A DNA stretch of 38,941 bases, from positions 1 through 38,941 of the forward strand of contig JAQVYB010000015.1 in assembly GCA_028708815.1 (NCBI GenBank). Reading direction: 5' to 3'. This stretch comes from Kiritimatiellia bacterium. GTDB lineage: Bacteria; Verrucomicrobiota; Kiritimatiellia; RZYC01. The stretch's first letter is position 1, and the number at the start of each line of letters is the position of its first letter. Of this stretch, positions 1 to 9,130 are shown in pieces. The notes below the pieces were generated by a model. It was not told the DNA's origin. It worked only from the letters and a program-made list of their open reading frames with translations, and did not search any database. A program made the translations under genes and the position numbers.

Positions 1-321
1 AATGATGAAGGCGAGGGCGACGGAAAGAAAGATGCTCCAGGCGGTGGCACGCACGAGGCGTGGAATTTTGTCGAAAAACGTCCCCATTTGGGGGCGTTTA
101 TAAAGATCCATGTTGCGAAAAATAAAGAGAAAGAGAAGAGTGGCGACAGCCCCGCCGTAGAGGTAGAGGGCGGGAGGCGGATAGGCGTCGTGGTGCATGG
201 GAATCCAGCCGGAGAGAAAGCGTATCCAGGTGGCGAGGAGGAAGCCGGCATAGATGGCGCAGGCATCGCCGAGCATGGCGGCGAGACTGGTCAGTGCGTC
301 GAATGTATCGCGCGTGCGCAT
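1..321 (-). CDS. N-terminus of a probable polyprenyl-phosphate sugar transferase (truncated by window edge)
   Basis: The frame is open from an ATG at 321 to the window edge (107 codons, no stop). A strong GAGGAG ribosome binding site lies 9 nt upstream. The start reads MRTRDTFDALTS and is followed by two or more hydrophobic helices (about residues 15-37 and 52-68), then a basic loop with a DLYKRPQMGTF stretch and another hydrophobic segment. This order resembles the N-terminal membrane part of WbaP/WcaJ-like initiating sugar-1-phosphate transferases of exopolysaccharide synthesis. The catalytic C-terminal domain lies outside the window, so the function is an inference from the membrane part alone. 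Confidence 0.55.
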   Translation of the reverse strand, partial: MRTRDTFDALTSLAAMLGDACAIYAGFLLATWIRFLSGWIPMHHDAYPPPALYLYGGAVATLLFLFIFRNMDLYKRPQMGTFFDKIPRLVRATAWSIFLSVALAFII

Positions 322-411
322 GGTTACGGACTCCTCAAAAAGGGTATCTATATACTCCAGCGTAACATCTTGTATATAAAAAACAGAGGTGTAATATTGC
401 GTTGATTTTTG

Positions 412-440
412 TTGAGGTACGGTTTTTACACGCATAAACT
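412..440 (+). promoter_or_regulatory. Possible sigma70-type promoter
   Basis: TTGAGG (412-417) and TAAACT (435-440) are separated by 17 bp in an AT-rich stretch between divergent genes. Each box matches the consensus at four of six positions. It would drive the secreted-protein pair starting at 522. No experimental support. Confidence 0.3.
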
Positions 441-521
441 ACGTTTTCATAACGGGTAGTATGCGGTGGTATTGTAACGACGCGGAAACCAGGGCGTGAC
501 GGCCCAACATGAGGTGGCAAC

Positions 522-1442
522 ATGAAGATTCGTAAATTGGCTTGCTGGTGTGCGGTTCTGCTGGGTTCGGCGGGGTTGGTTCAGGCCCGGGTGGATTCAG
601 ATACAGTGACGATGCTGGTGGTGCCGGCGCATTATTCCGTGGTGCAGGTCTCGATGGATCTGTACCGTTTCTATCCCACGATCCTGGTGAGTTATCAGGC
701 GGGTTCATCGGATGAAGATCCGGTGCTGTATGCGTGGAATGGGCGCGAATGGCTTTATGTTTCCTGTGATGACTATCTCGCCGGGCGCTTCTTCCGCTAT
801 GCGCCGCAGCAGGTGGTGCTGGTGGGCGGCGATGCGGAAATGCCGGCACTGCTGGCCGACGGCCCCGCCTGGACCCCCCTCGTGATCAAGGTGCCGACGT
901 TGAAAACGCCGGAGCTGATCAATGCCATGGGCCGCGTGTATGATTTTGATGGCTACACCTGGAAGTGGTTCGCCAAACGCTACAGCCTCGACCTCGTGGA
1001 TGTAAATGAACCCGAGCGGAAAAAGAGCTGGTACGATGGCACCTTTGTGGAAAAACAAATGCCGGATGGAACCATTCAGAAGGTCTATGTCCCCCCCGAA
1101 GGCGTCGAGGAGGATGTGCTGGATGCCACCATTCTGAAGGTGGAGCAGAAGCGCTCCCTGGTCATTCCGCTCAAGGCGGAGCCTCCGCGTCGCGCTGAAA
1201 CCATCTCAACCGAGGTGGATCGCATCGGCCCGGATGAATATGAAGTGATAGATGAAACCGACGAGGAATTTACGTTCCAGGGCCCGGGCGGCGACCAGGT
1301 GATCGTGGAAGAGGACCACGTTGAACGCAAAACCTTCCGCCTCTCCCCCGAGCCGGCGTATCCCGCCGCTCCGGCGCAGGAAAAATCAGTCTTCTATGAA
1401 TATACCGAAGAGGACATGCAAAACATGGAGCGGGTGAAGTAA
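522..1442 (+). CDS. Secreted protein of unknown function
   Basis: A 306-residue protein that I do not recognise. It has a clear Sec signal peptide (basic MKIRK, hydrophobic core, likely cleavage after LVQA at about residue 22). The mature part is soluble. It has a first half rich in aromatic residues and a VVLVGGD stretch (about residue 97), and an acidic, low-complexity C-terminal half with many Glu, Asp and Pro. A GAGGTGG ribosome binding site precedes the ATG. The stop is one base before the next start, so it is probably co-transcribed with the small lipoprotein-like gene that follows. It may be an envelope protein; no catalytic motif is visible. Confidence 0.8.
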   Translation: MKIRKLACWCAVLLGSAGLVQARVDSDTVTMLVVPAHYSVVQVSMDLYRFYPTILVSYQAGSSDEDPVLYAWNGREWLYVSCDDYLAGRFFRYAPQQVVLVGGDAEMPALLADGPAWTPLVIKVPTLKTPELINAMGRVYDFDGYTWKWFAKRYSLDLVDVNEPERKKSWYDGTFVEKQMPDGTIQKVYVPPEGVEEDVLDATILKVEQKRSLVIPLKAEPPRRAETISTEVDRIGPDEYEVIDETDEEFTFQGPGGDQVIVEEDHVERKTFRLSPEPAYPAAPAQEKSVFYEYTEEDMQNMERVK

Positions 1443-1443
1443 T

Positions 1444-1779
1444 ATGAAAAGAGTGATCGTGTCCGCTTGCCGTGTAAGCTTTCTGCTCTTGGCGGTTGGG
1501 TTTTTCGGATGTGTTTCGGAACGGGTGGCGCAGCCGGCGGAAGGCTCCACCACGCTGATGGTTTCGCGCAGCGGAGATCAAGCCGTGATGCAGTGGAAAT
1601 CCCACCCTGATTATCTCTATACCGTGGTGTATGCGCCGCAGTTGAGCGCCAAAACGGCTTGGCAACCCCTGCCCCAGGCCTTGCGTCTGCGCGGAACCGG
1701 GCGGATGATTACAGTCGAAGACCGCATGAGCCACGGCCAATCGCGCTATTACCGCCTGAATATTGAATCGGCACGCTAA
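1444..1779 (+). CDS. Small putative lipoprotein of unknown function
   Basis: A 111-residue protein with a basic N-terminus, a hydrophobic stretch and a Cys in the context FFGC at residue 23. This fits a loose lipobox, so lipid anchoring is likely but not certain. The remaining 88 residues look like one beta-rich domain ending in YYRLNI, a type of ending often seen in secreted proteins of this bacterial group. The start is one base after the stop of the upstream secreted protein, suggesting translational coupling and a joint role in the envelope. Confidence 0.75.
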   Translation: MKRVIVSACRVSFLLLAVGFFGCVSERVAQPAEGSTTLMVSRSGDQAVMQWKSHPDYLYTVVYAPQLSAKTAWQPLPQALRLRGTGRMITVEDRMSHGQSRYYRLNIESAR

Positions 1780-1817
1780 CGTACTTCTTTTACGGTCCCT
1801 ACGGGAACTCTCCGCTT

Positions 1818-3506
1818 ATGATCAGTGTGCTGCGAATTAAAAATTTAGCCCTGGCGGATAACACCACCGTGGAACTCGGCGCCGGCCTCAATGTGATCAC
1901 CGGGGAAACCGGTGCGGGCAAATCCATGCTGATTGGTGCGCTGGGTTTGTTGCTCGGGAACCGGGCCGACAAAGGGATGATACGTACCGGCGAAGAGGCC
2001 TGTGGCGCCGAAGCGGTCTTTTCGCTGAAAGATACCGACGCGCTCAATGATGTGCTGGTCGAGTGCGGGGCCGAACCCTGTGTGGACGGCGAGTTGGTGA
2101 TCCGCCGCGTGGTACGCGCCGAAGGCGCGGGCCAGAACTGGGTGAATGGTTCTCCGGTAGCGCTGCAGGTGCTCAAACGAATCGGCGACCTGCTTGTGGA
2201 TATCCACGGCCCGCACGACCATCAGTCACTCCTTGTCCCGGAATCACAACAGGACATTGTTGATTCCTATGGGCATCTGTGGAAGGAGCGCGAAGCCTAT
2301 GAATTGTTGTATGACCGCCTGCGTGAAACAGACCGCCGGATCGAGGAACTCAGTGGCGATGAACGGGAGCTTACGTCTCAGATTGACAACCTGGCTTATC
2401 GGGTGAAGGAAATCCGCGATGCGGAACTCCGGGAAGAGGAAGAAGAGGACCTGCAGCAGGAGCATATGCTGCTTGGGCATGCGCAGCGCATTCAGGAACT
2501 CGGCGGAGAAATCATCGGGGCGCTGACCGAACAGGGACCTTCCGCCTTTGACCAGCTCGCTGCCGCCCGGCAGGCGCTGCATCACCTGGAACCCATCCTG
2601 CCCGAAGCCTCCGACTGGCTGAACGAACTGGACGCCATCATCCGCCAGACCCAGGAGCTGAGCCTGATCATGAACCGCCGCCTTTCCGATATTGAACACA
2701 ATCCGGAACGGCTGGCCTGGCTGGATGAACGCCTCGCGCTCTATCAGCGGTTGAAGCGAAAATACGGTCCGACCGTGGCCGAGGTGCTTGAAACCTATCG
2801 CACCGACGGAGAGCGTCTCGAACTGCTGGAATCACGCGGAGAACAGCTCGCTCTGCTCGAAAAAGAGCGGGAAGAAATCATGAAACGACTGCGCGCCGCC
2901 GCCGCCACCCTCACAAAAAACAGAAAAACTTCCGGCGCCAAAATGAGCAAGACCATTGAAAAGGAATTGCAGGCACTCGGCCTGAAGCACGGCGCGTTCA
3001 GCGTACGCTTCGAACCCGCCGAACCACGGCCAAGCGGAATGGATCTGCTCGAATTTGAATTCGCCCCTAATGCCGGCGAACAGAAACAGGCCCTGCGCCT
3101 CATCGCCTCAAGCGGCGAAATGTCGCGCGTGATGCTGGCAATCAAAACCGTGCTCGCAGCGCACGACCGCATCCCCGTGCTGGTCTTTGATGAAATCGAC
3201 AGTAACGTCGGCGGCGAAACCGCCAAGGCCGTCGGCTCCAAGCTGGCCGAAGTGGCCGTCAACCATCAGGTGTTGTGCATCACCCACTTTCCGCAGGTGG
3301 CCGTTTTCGGTGCTCACCACCTGGCCGTTGAAAAGGTCGAACGCGAGGGACGCACCTATTCCTCGGCCCGCAAACTCAACGAAGAAGACCGCGTGGAGGA
3401 AATCGCACGCATGCTGGGCGGACGCGACCTCACCAGCATGACGCTCGATCACGCACGCGAAATGCTGTCCACCGCTGCAACCCGTCGTTTGTTTCCTCTT
3501 GACTAA
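1818..3506 (+). CDS. recN: DNA repair protein RecN
   Basis: An SMC-like ATPase of 562 residues, the usual length for RecN, which acts at DNA double-strand breaks. The N-terminus starts with the typical MISVLRIKNLAL. Walker A is GETGAGKS at residues 29-36. A long coiled-coil middle follows (about 150-370). Near the C-terminus a LIASSGEMSRVMLAIK signature precedes Walker B, VLVFDEIDSNVGG, with Asp458 and Glu459. The ribosome binding site is weak. No obvious LexA-like box is seen in the 38 bp upstream. Its last codons overlap the likely promoter of the next operon. Confidence 0.97.
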   Translation: MISVLRIKNLALADNTTVELGAGLNVITGETGAGKSMLIGALGLLLGNRADKGMIRTGEEACGAEAVFSLKDTDALNDVLVECGAEPCVDGELVIRRVVRAEGAGQNWVNGSPVALQVLKRIGDLLVDIHGPHDHQSLLVPESQQDIVDSYGHLWKEREAYELLYDRLRETDRRIEELSGDERELTSQIDNLAYRVKEIRDAELREEEEEDLQQEHMLLGHAQRIQELGGEIIGALTEQGPSAFDQLAAARQALHHLEPILPEASDWLNELDAIIRQTQELSLIMNRRLSDIEHNPERLAWLDERLALYQRLKRKYGPTVAEVLETYRTDGERLELLESRGEQLALLEKEREEIMKRLRAAAATLTKNRKTSGAKMSKTIEKELQALGLKHGAFSVRFEPAEPRPSGMDLLEFEFAPNAGEQKQALRLIASSGEMSRVMLAIKTVLAAHDRIPVLVFDEIDSNVGGETAKAVGSKLAEVAVNHQVLCITHFPQVAVFGAHHLAVEKVEREGRTYSSARKLNEEDRVEEIARMLGGRDLTSMTLDHAREMLSTAATRRLFPLD

Positions 3507-3525
3507 ACCGTCCAGACGGTATAGC
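3499..3525 (+). promoter_or_regulatory. Promoter with internal palindromic operator for the TetR-controlled efflux operon
   Basis: A perfect palindrome ACCGTC-CA-GACGGT (3507-3520) extends after one mismatch per side to CTA...TAG (3503-3524). It lies between a TTGACT -35 box (3499-3504, overlapping the end of recN) and a TATAGC -10-like box (3520-3525, spacer 15 bp). The repressor gene starts at 3534. An operator placed between the two boxes suggests that the TetR protein represses its own operon. Confidence 0.6.
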
Positions 3526-3533
3526 TAAGAAAC

Positions 3534-4103
3534 ATGAAACAGAAACGATCAACCAATTCACGGGAAGTCATTCTGGATGCGGCGGAGGCGGTTGTGCAGG
3601 GGCGCGGAGCCCTCGGCTTGACGCTCGATGCGGTGGCTGCGAGGGCCGGCGTCAGCAAGGGTGGGCTGCTCTATCATTTCCCATCCAAAGATGCGCTGCT
3701 CGAGGCCATGGTCGCCCGCATCGCACGGATGGCGCGACAACATTTTACGGAGGAGCTGGCAAAGGAACCAGAAGGCAGGGGGCGTCACGCGCATGTGTTT
3801 CTGCGTATGCTGCTGGGTGGAAAGGGCAGCTTTTTTCCCCTTCTCCAACGTATGGCGACGCCGCTTTTTGTGGCCATTGCCGGCAATCCGGAATTGCTGG
3901 CCCCCATGCGCGCGGCGTATGGCGAGTTGCATCAGGCCATGATCCAGGATGGCCTTCCGCCCGAACGTGCCTGGCTGATTCTTTCGGCGCTGGATGGCAT
4001 TAAATTCTGGCGGATTCTACAGTTTATGGAGCCATCAGGGCTTGAATTGAAGCGGTTACGCATTCTTCTGGAGAGGCTTATTGACGGAGAGGAAGTAGTA
4101 TGA
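3534..4103 (+). CDS. TetR-family transcriptional repressor of the adjoining ABC efflux operon
   Basis: A 189-residue regulator. Residues about 8-55 form the TetR helix-turn-helix domain, with the recognition-helix region GVSKGGLLYHFPSKDALL. The C-terminal ligand-binding part is short and helical. Its stop overlaps the start of the HlyD gene (ATGA), so the two are translationally coupled. The layout regulator, adaptor, double ATPase, permease, permease matches E. coli cecR-ybhGFSR, although CecR itself is somewhat longer. The palindrome just upstream is the likely operator. The inducer cannot be read from the sequence. Confidence 0.92.
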   Translation: MKQKRSTNSREVILDAAEAVVQGRGALGLTLDAVAARAGVSKGGLLYHFPSKDALLEAMVARIARMARQHFTEELAKEPEGRGRHAHVFLRMLLGGKGSFFPLLQRMATPLFVAIAGNPELLAPMRAAYGELHQAMIQDGLPPERAWLILSALDGIKFWRILQFMEPSGLELKRLRILLERLIDGEEVV

Positions 4104-5113
4104 AAACAAAAAAAGAGCGTTTGAAACGAGTAATTCCGGTTGTGGCATTATTGATTCTGGCCGGCGTGGGTTGCTGGATTTTCCGAAAAGAACAGGAGCA
4201 GCACGACAAGCTGCTCTTTTACGGCAATGTGGATATACGCCAAGTGCGTATGGCATTCTTCGCCACCGGACGTATCCAGTCGTTGGCGGTCCGCGAGGGC
4301 GACACGGTAGAGACCGGGCAGTTGGTGGCCGAGTTGAATGCGGCACGTCATGAATCAGCGGTGGCGCAGGCCGAGGCGCAGGTGGCCGCGCAAAGCCAGG
4401 TGGTGCAGCGGTATCAGGCGGGAAGCCGGCCCGAGGAAATTGCCGAGGCGCAGGCCCGGGTGCGCGCAGCACAGGCGGCCCTGACGGATGCCACGCAACA
4501 CAAAACCCGCCTTCTGGAGCTGGAAGGAAAACAGTTTGTATCGAAACAGCAACTCGACAATGCGGAGTCTGCCGTGGATATGGCCACGGCCAATCTGGAG
4601 GCACTGCAGCAGGCGGCGGCCCTGGCGGTGGAAGGACCTCGCAAAGAGGATATCGCCGCCGCAGAGGCTCAGTTGAAGGCGTATCAGGCGGCCCTGGAAC
4701 TGGCCCGACTGGAACTGGCCGATACCAAACTCTACGCGCCCACCAACGGCATCATCCAAAATCGCATTCTCGAGCCGGGCGACATGGCCTCACCGCAACT
4801 TCCCGTGTTTACGCTCGCGCTGAACGACCCGGTTTGGGTGCGTGCCTACGTGCCGGAGCCTCAGCTCGGACAACTGGCCGAAGGCATGGCCGCCGAGGTC
4901 ACGACCGACAGCTTTCCCGGAAAAAAATATGCGGGCTGGATCGGGTTCATTTCGCCCACGGCGGAATTCACACCAAAGCAGGTGCAAACCACCGACCTGC
5001 GCACGCGCCTGGTCTACCAGATGCGCATCTATGTCAAAAACCCGCAGAATGAACTGCGTCTGGGCATGCCGGCCTCCGTACGTATTCTTCCGGGCGCGGC
5101 ACAGGAGAAGTAA
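4100..5113 (+). CDS. HlyD/RND-type periplasmic adaptor subunit of an ABC exporter (YbhG-like)
   Basis: A 337-residue membrane-fusion protein. It has a basic start, one N-terminal membrane segment (about residues 10-26) and then a lipoyl-like beta domain (GRIQSLAVREGDTVETGQLVAEL). Long alpha-helical hairpins rich in Ala and Gln follow (about 85-205). The second lipoyl half comes next (KLYAPTNGIIQNRILEPGDM), followed by a beta-barrel domain. Adaptors of this type bridge inner-membrane pumps to the outer membrane. It overlaps the repressor gene by 4 bp and lies 3 bp before the ATPase gene. YbhG of E. coli has nearly the same size and the same neighbours. Confidence 0.93.
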   Translation: MKTKKERLKRVIPVVALLILAGVGCWIFRKEQEQHDKLLFYGNVDIRQVRMAFFATGRIQSLAVREGDTVETGQLVAELNAARHESAVAQAEAQVAAQSQVVQRYQAGSRPEEIAEAQARVRAAQAALTDATQHKTRLLELEGKQFVSKQQLDNAESAVDMATANLEALQQAAALAVEGPRKEDIAAAEAQLKAYQAALELARLELADTKLYAPTNGIIQNRILEPGDMASPQLPVFTLALNDPVWVRAYVPEPQLGQLAEGMAAEVTTDSFPGKKYAGWIGFISPTAEFTPKQVQTTDLRTRLVYQMRIYVKNPQNELRLGMPASVRILPGAAQEK

Positions 5114-5116
5114 AAC

Positions 5117-6886
5117 GTGTCCGAGCGGTTCGACATATCCGGTGATGCCAAGTCGGCCTTGACCATACGTGGCCTCTCGAAACGCTTTGTCGCCAATAAA
5201 CAGACGGTCGAGGCACTGCGGGGGATCGAGCTGCAGGTACGTCCGGGCACGGTCACCGGACTGATCGGCCCCGACGGCGCGGGCAAAACCACCCTGATGC
5301 GCCTGATTGCCGGACTGCTCCTGCCCGACGAAGGGTGCATCTCGATCCTCGGCAGAGAGGTGGTTGCCGATCCGCTTTCCGCCCAGCGCATCATCGGTTA
5401 CATGCCGCAGCATTTCGGGCTGTATGAAGATCTCACGGTGGCGGAAAACATGAATCTTTATGCCGATTTGCAGGGGCTGCCCGTTTCGGAACGGACCGCA
5501 CGCTATGAAGAACTCACGCATCTGACCGGTCTTGCGCCGTTTGCCAAACGTCTCGCCGGCAAGCTCTCGGGGGGGATGAAACAGAAGCTCGGACTGGCCT
5601 GCGTACTGGTGCGTCCGCCCCGCCTGCTGCTGCTCGATGAACCGACTGTCGGTGTCGATCCGGTTTCTCGCAGGGAGCTGTGGTCGATTGTTTACCGACT
5701 GGTCCGCGAGGGGGAGATGACCGCGTTGCTGAGTACGGCCTATCTGGATGAAGCAGAGCGGTGCGCCGAAGTCATTCTGCTGCACAAGGGGGTCAAGCTG
5801 GGACAGGGCGCGCCGGATGAGTTCAGCCGTCCGATGAGCGGGCGCTGTTTTCAGGTCACACTGCCGAACATGAACAAACGTATACTGCAAGGTCGGCTCG
5901 CGCTCCTGCCGGGGGTGATTGATGCCACCATTCAACGCACCGGCGTGCGCCTGGTGATGCGTGAATCCTCGCCGCCCGATCTCTCCGGCCTGCCGGACGG
6001 CATTCGCCTGGAACCGGTCGCCCCGCGTTTCGAGGATGGTTTTATCAGCATGCTGCGCGAACGGGACGGACATACGCCTCCGGCAACGCTTTCCCTTGAT
6101 CGCCCGACCGCGCCGAAATCCGTCGATCAGGCGATGATCACCGTGAATCATCTGAGCCGGAATTTTGGATCGTTTCAGGCCGTGAAGGAGATCAGCTTTT
6201 CCGTGAAGCAGGGCGAGGTGTTTGGCCTGCTCGGTGCGAATGGGGCGGGCAAATCCACCACGTTTCGGATGTTGTGCGGTCTTCTGCCCGCCAGCGGAGG
6301 TACCTTGAGCGTAGCCGGACTTGATCTGCGGAACGCCCCCGCCAAGGCCCGCGCGCGCATCGGCTACATGGCCCAGAAATTCTCGCTCTACGGCGATCTC
6401 TCGGTGCTTGAAAACCTGCGCTTTTTCGCACGCGCCTATGGGTTGCGCAATCCCGAACGCGGTAGGCGCATTGACTGGGCCCTCCAGGAATTCGAGCTGG
6501 CCGACCATGCGGACGGGGCAAGCAAGGAACTGCCCCTGGGCTACAAGCAGCGGCTCGCTATGGCGGCGGCCCTGATGCACCACCCCGACATTCTCTTTCT
6601 CGATGAACCCACCTCGGGCGTCGACCCCCTCGCCCGACGCGAATTCTGGCACCGGATTTCTTCGCTGACCGCCGAGGAAGGCGTCACCGTACTGGTGACC
6701 ACCCATTTCATGGAGGAAGCGGAATACTGCGACCGGCTGGTCATTATGGCCGAAGGCGCCATCCTGGCCGAGGGTACGCCCGACCAAATGCGCGCGCGCG
6801 TTCAATCGTCCGAGCGCCCCGATCCGACCATGGAGGATGCCTTTATCCACCTGATTGAAGAGCACGAAAAGAAGGGGGGCGGCTGA
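5117..6886 (+). CDS. ABC transporter with two fused ATPase domains (YbhF-like)
   Basis: A 589-residue protein with two complete nucleotide-binding domains in tandem. Domain one: Walker A GPDGAGKTT (51-59), signature LSGGMKQKL (from 150), Walker B LLLLDEP (Asp174, Glu175). Domain two: Walker A GANGAGKST (373-381), a variant signature LPLGYKQRL (from 472) and Walker B with Asp496 and Glu497. The start is GTG at 5117 with AGGAG about 9 nt upstream. It supplies energy to the two permeases encoded next. Domain two departs from the usual LSGG, as is common in this subfamily. Confidence 0.95.
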   Translation: MSERFDISGDAKSALTIRGLSKRFVANKQTVEALRGIELQVRPGTVTGLIGPDGAGKTTLMRLIAGLLLPDEGCISILGREVVADPLSAQRIIGYMPQHFGLYEDLTVAENMNLYADLQGLPVSERTARYEELTHLTGLAPFAKRLAGKLSGGMKQKLGLACVLVRPPRLLLLDEPTVGVDPVSRRELWSIVYRLVREGEMTALLSTAYLDEAERCAEVILLHKGVKLGQGAPDEFSRPMSGRCFQVTLPNMNKRILQGRLALLPGVIDATIQRTGVRLVMRESSPPDLSGLPDGIRLEPVAPRFEDGFISMLRERDGHTPPATLSLDRPTAPKSVDQAMITVNHLSRNFGSFQAVKEISFSVKQGEVFGLLGANGAGKSTTFRMLCGLLPASGGTLSVAGLDLRNAPAKARARIGYMAQKFSLYGDLSVLENLRFFARAYGLRNPERGRRIDWALQEFELADHADGASKELPLGYKQRLAMAAALMHHPDILFLDEPTSGVDPLARREFWHRISSLTAEEGVTVLVTTHFMEEAEYCDRLVIMAEGAILAEGTPDQMRARVQSSERPDPTMEDAFIHLIEEHEKKGGG

Positions 6887-8016
6887 TGAATGAACGCCAG
6901 GCCGCCCGAATGCGCATGCGCGGCATGCTGCGCAAGGAGTTTCTCCAGATACTGCGTGATCCCTCGAGCATCGCCATTGCCTTTGTCATGCCGCTGTTTC
7001 TTCTTTTTCTCTTCGGCTACGGCATTTCGCTCGATGCCAAACATGTCCCGCTGGGTATTGTGATCGAAGGGAGCTCGCCCGAGGCCGCTTCCTTCGCCGC
7101 CTCGTTTGAGCACTCGGACTATTTTATCCCGCACACATACCGTACGGTTCAGGAGGCGGAAGCAGCAGTGGTACGTCAGGAAATCAAGGGACTGGTCTGG
7201 TTGCGCAGCGATTTTGAAGAGAACCTGCTTTCGCAAAACGTTGCGCCGATCGGCGTCATGCTGAACGGAGTGGACGCCAACACGGCCCGCATCGTGCAGG
7301 GCTATGTTCAGAGCGTCTGGAACACCTGGAATCAGCAACGCTCCGAATGGGACGGCTCCGAGTTTTCCATGCCGGTGGGCCTCGAACAGCGGGTCTGGTA
7401 CAACCCCGAAATGCGCAGCCGTAACTACCTGATTCCCGGGTTGATCGCCGTCATCATGACATTGATCGGCGCGCTGCTGACTGCACTGGTGGTCGCCCGC
7501 GAATGGGAACGCGGCACGATGGAAGCACTGATGGTCACTCCGGTGACGGCGAAGGAAATACTGTTGGGCAAGCTGCTTCCCTACTTTGCGCTCGGGATGG
7601 GCGGGCTGGTCCTCTCGGTGATGATGGCGGTCTTTCTTTTCGGCGTACCGCTACGCGGCTCACTGCTCCCGCTGTTTCTCTGCTCGGCCCTCTTTCTGGT
7701 GGCGGCACTGGGCATGGGGCTTTCGATTTCCTCGACCGTCCGTAATCAGTTTGTGGCGGGACAGATTGCCATCGTCGCCACCTTTCTACCCGCCTTCATG
7801 CTTTCCGGTTTTATCTTCGACATCAACAGCATGCCGGGGCCCATACGCCTGCTCACGCACCTGATCGCGGCACGCTACTACGTGGCCATTCTCCAAACCC
7901 TGTTTCTCGCGGGAGACGTGTGGCGTGTGGTGCTGGCCAATTCCCTGGCGCTTCTGGTGTTCTGCGCCTTTTTTCTCATCATAGCCCGTCGGCGCACTGT
8001 AAAACGATTGGAGTGA
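6886..8016 (+). CDS. ABC-2 type permease subunit (YbhS-like)
   Basis: A 376-residue membrane protein. One N-terminal membrane helix (about 25-45) is followed by a large extracytoplasmic domain and then about five more helices from residue 180 onward. The VVAREWERGTMEALMVTPV stretch is the coupling motif typical of ABC-2 permeases. The start overlaps the ATPase stop by one base (TGATG). A second in-frame ATG follows directly. With the next gene it should form a heterodimeric membrane channel for export. The substrate is not evident; YbhFSR homologues are linked to drug and cation export. Confidence 0.93.
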   Translation: MNERQAARMRMRGMLRKEFLQILRDPSSIAIAFVMPLFLLFLFGYGISLDAKHVPLGIVIEGSSPEAASFAASFEHSDYFIPHTYRTVQEAEAAVVRQEIKGLVWLRSDFEENLLSQNVAPIGVMLNGVDANTARIVQGYVQSVWNTWNQQRSEWDGSEFSMPVGLEQRVWYNPEMRSRNYLIPGLIAVIMTLIGALLTALVVAREWERGTMEALMVTPVTAKEILLGKLLPYFALGMGGLVLSVMMAVFLFGVPLRGSLLPLFLCSALFLVAALGMGLSISSTVRNQFVAGQIAIVATFLPAFMLSGFIFDINSMPGPIRLLTHLIAARYYVAILQTLFLAGDVWRVVLANSLALLVFCAFFLIIARRRTVKRLE

Positions 8017-8023
8017 AAGGCGT

Positions 8024-9130
8024 ATGGGAATCCATCTTGCAGGATTGATCGTCAAAGAGTTGCTGGCGCTGCTCAAGGATAAAAAAAGCCGGGTCGTATT
8101 GATCGCGCCGCCGCTGATCCAACTGATTGTATTCGGGTATGCGGCCAGTTTCGACCTCAACCGAATTCCGTACGCCGTGCTCAATGAAGACACCGGCGCC
8201 GCCTCGCGCGAACTGCTTTCACGCTTCGAGCAAAACAACACGTTCGAGTGTGTTGAGCACCTCGAAAGCGACGGACAGATCAAGCCGGTCGTGGACAACA
8301 AAGAGGCCCTTCTCGTCCTGCGCATTCCTTCCGACTTCAGTCGCCGCCTCCTCTCGAAGCAAACCGGACCGGTTCAGGCCAACGTGGATGGACGTAACTC
8401 GAACAGTGCCATGGCCGCGCTCAATTACGTGCAGGTCATTCTCTCCGAATTCAATGCCGACTGGATCGAGGCGCACGGGGGGCGGCTCCCCTCGAAGCTC
8501 GTCGTGCGTGCCTGGTACAACCCGAATCTGGTCAGCCGCTGGTTTATTGTGCCGGGGATTGTCGGCATACTGACTCTGCTGGTCACCCTGCTGATCACGG
8601 CTCTTTCCGTTGCACGCGAGCGGGAGGCGGGCACCTTCGATCAATTGCTGGTCACGCCGTTGCAACCCGTGGAGATCCTGTTGGGAAAAGCTATACCTGC
8701 CGTCCTGCTTGGATTGCTGGAGGCCGGCGTAATTGTGGTGGTCGGCCTCTTCTGGTTCGAGGTTCCACTGACCGGGAGTCTGGCCGCGCTGTACCTCGGG
8801 CTTCTTCTCTTTCTGCTTTCATGCATCGGCATCGGGCTGATGATTTCATCAATGGCGGCCACGCAGCAGCAGGGACTTCTCGGAGCGTTTCTCTTCATGG
8901 TGCCTGCCATTACCCTTTCCGGTTTTGCCACGCCCATCGAAAACATGCCCGAACCGATACAATGGTTCACCTGCCTCATCCCGCTGCGGTATTTTCTGAT
9001 CATCTCGCGCCGCGTCTTTCTGGAAGGCGCCACCGCGGAACTGCTGATCCCGCAATACTGGCCAATGGCCCTCATCGGCATCGTCTGCCTCTTCGCCGCC
9101 GCTTTCCTCTTCCGCCGCCGCCTCAGTTGA
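8024..9130 (+). CDS. ABC-2 type permease subunit (YbhR-like)
   Basis: A 368-residue paralogue of the preceding permease with the same plan: an N-terminal helix, an external domain, then a cluster of helices. The family motif SVAREREAGTFDQLLVTPL is present at about residue 200. It starts 7 bp after the preceding stop and closes the operon. No clear Rho-independent terminator is seen downstream. The close length match to E. coli YbhR (about 368 residues) and the conserved gene order support the assignment. Confidence 0.93.
   Translation: MGIHLAGLIVKELLALLKDKKSRVVLIAPPLIQLIVFGYAASFDLNRIPYAVLNEDTGAASRELLSRFEQNNTFECVEHLESDGQIKPVVDNKEALLVLRIPSDFSRRLLSKQTGPVQANVDGRNSNSAMAALNYVQVILSEFNADWIEAHGGRLPSKLVVRAWYNPNLVSRWFIVPGIVGILTLLVTLLITALSVAREREAGTFDQLLVTPLQPVEILLGKAIPAVLLGLLEAGVIVVVGLFWFEVPLTGSLAALYLGLLLFLLSCIGIGLMISSMAATQQQGLLGAFLFMVPAITLSGFATPIENMPEPIQWFTCLIPLRYFLIISRRVFLEGATAELLIPQYWPMALIGIVCLFAAAFLFRRRLS

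Noticed and set aside
4790-6865. A 691-codon minus-strand open frame
   Set aside because: It is wholly antisense to the fused ATPase and HlyD genes and has a composition unlike real proteins; high GC keeps the frame open.
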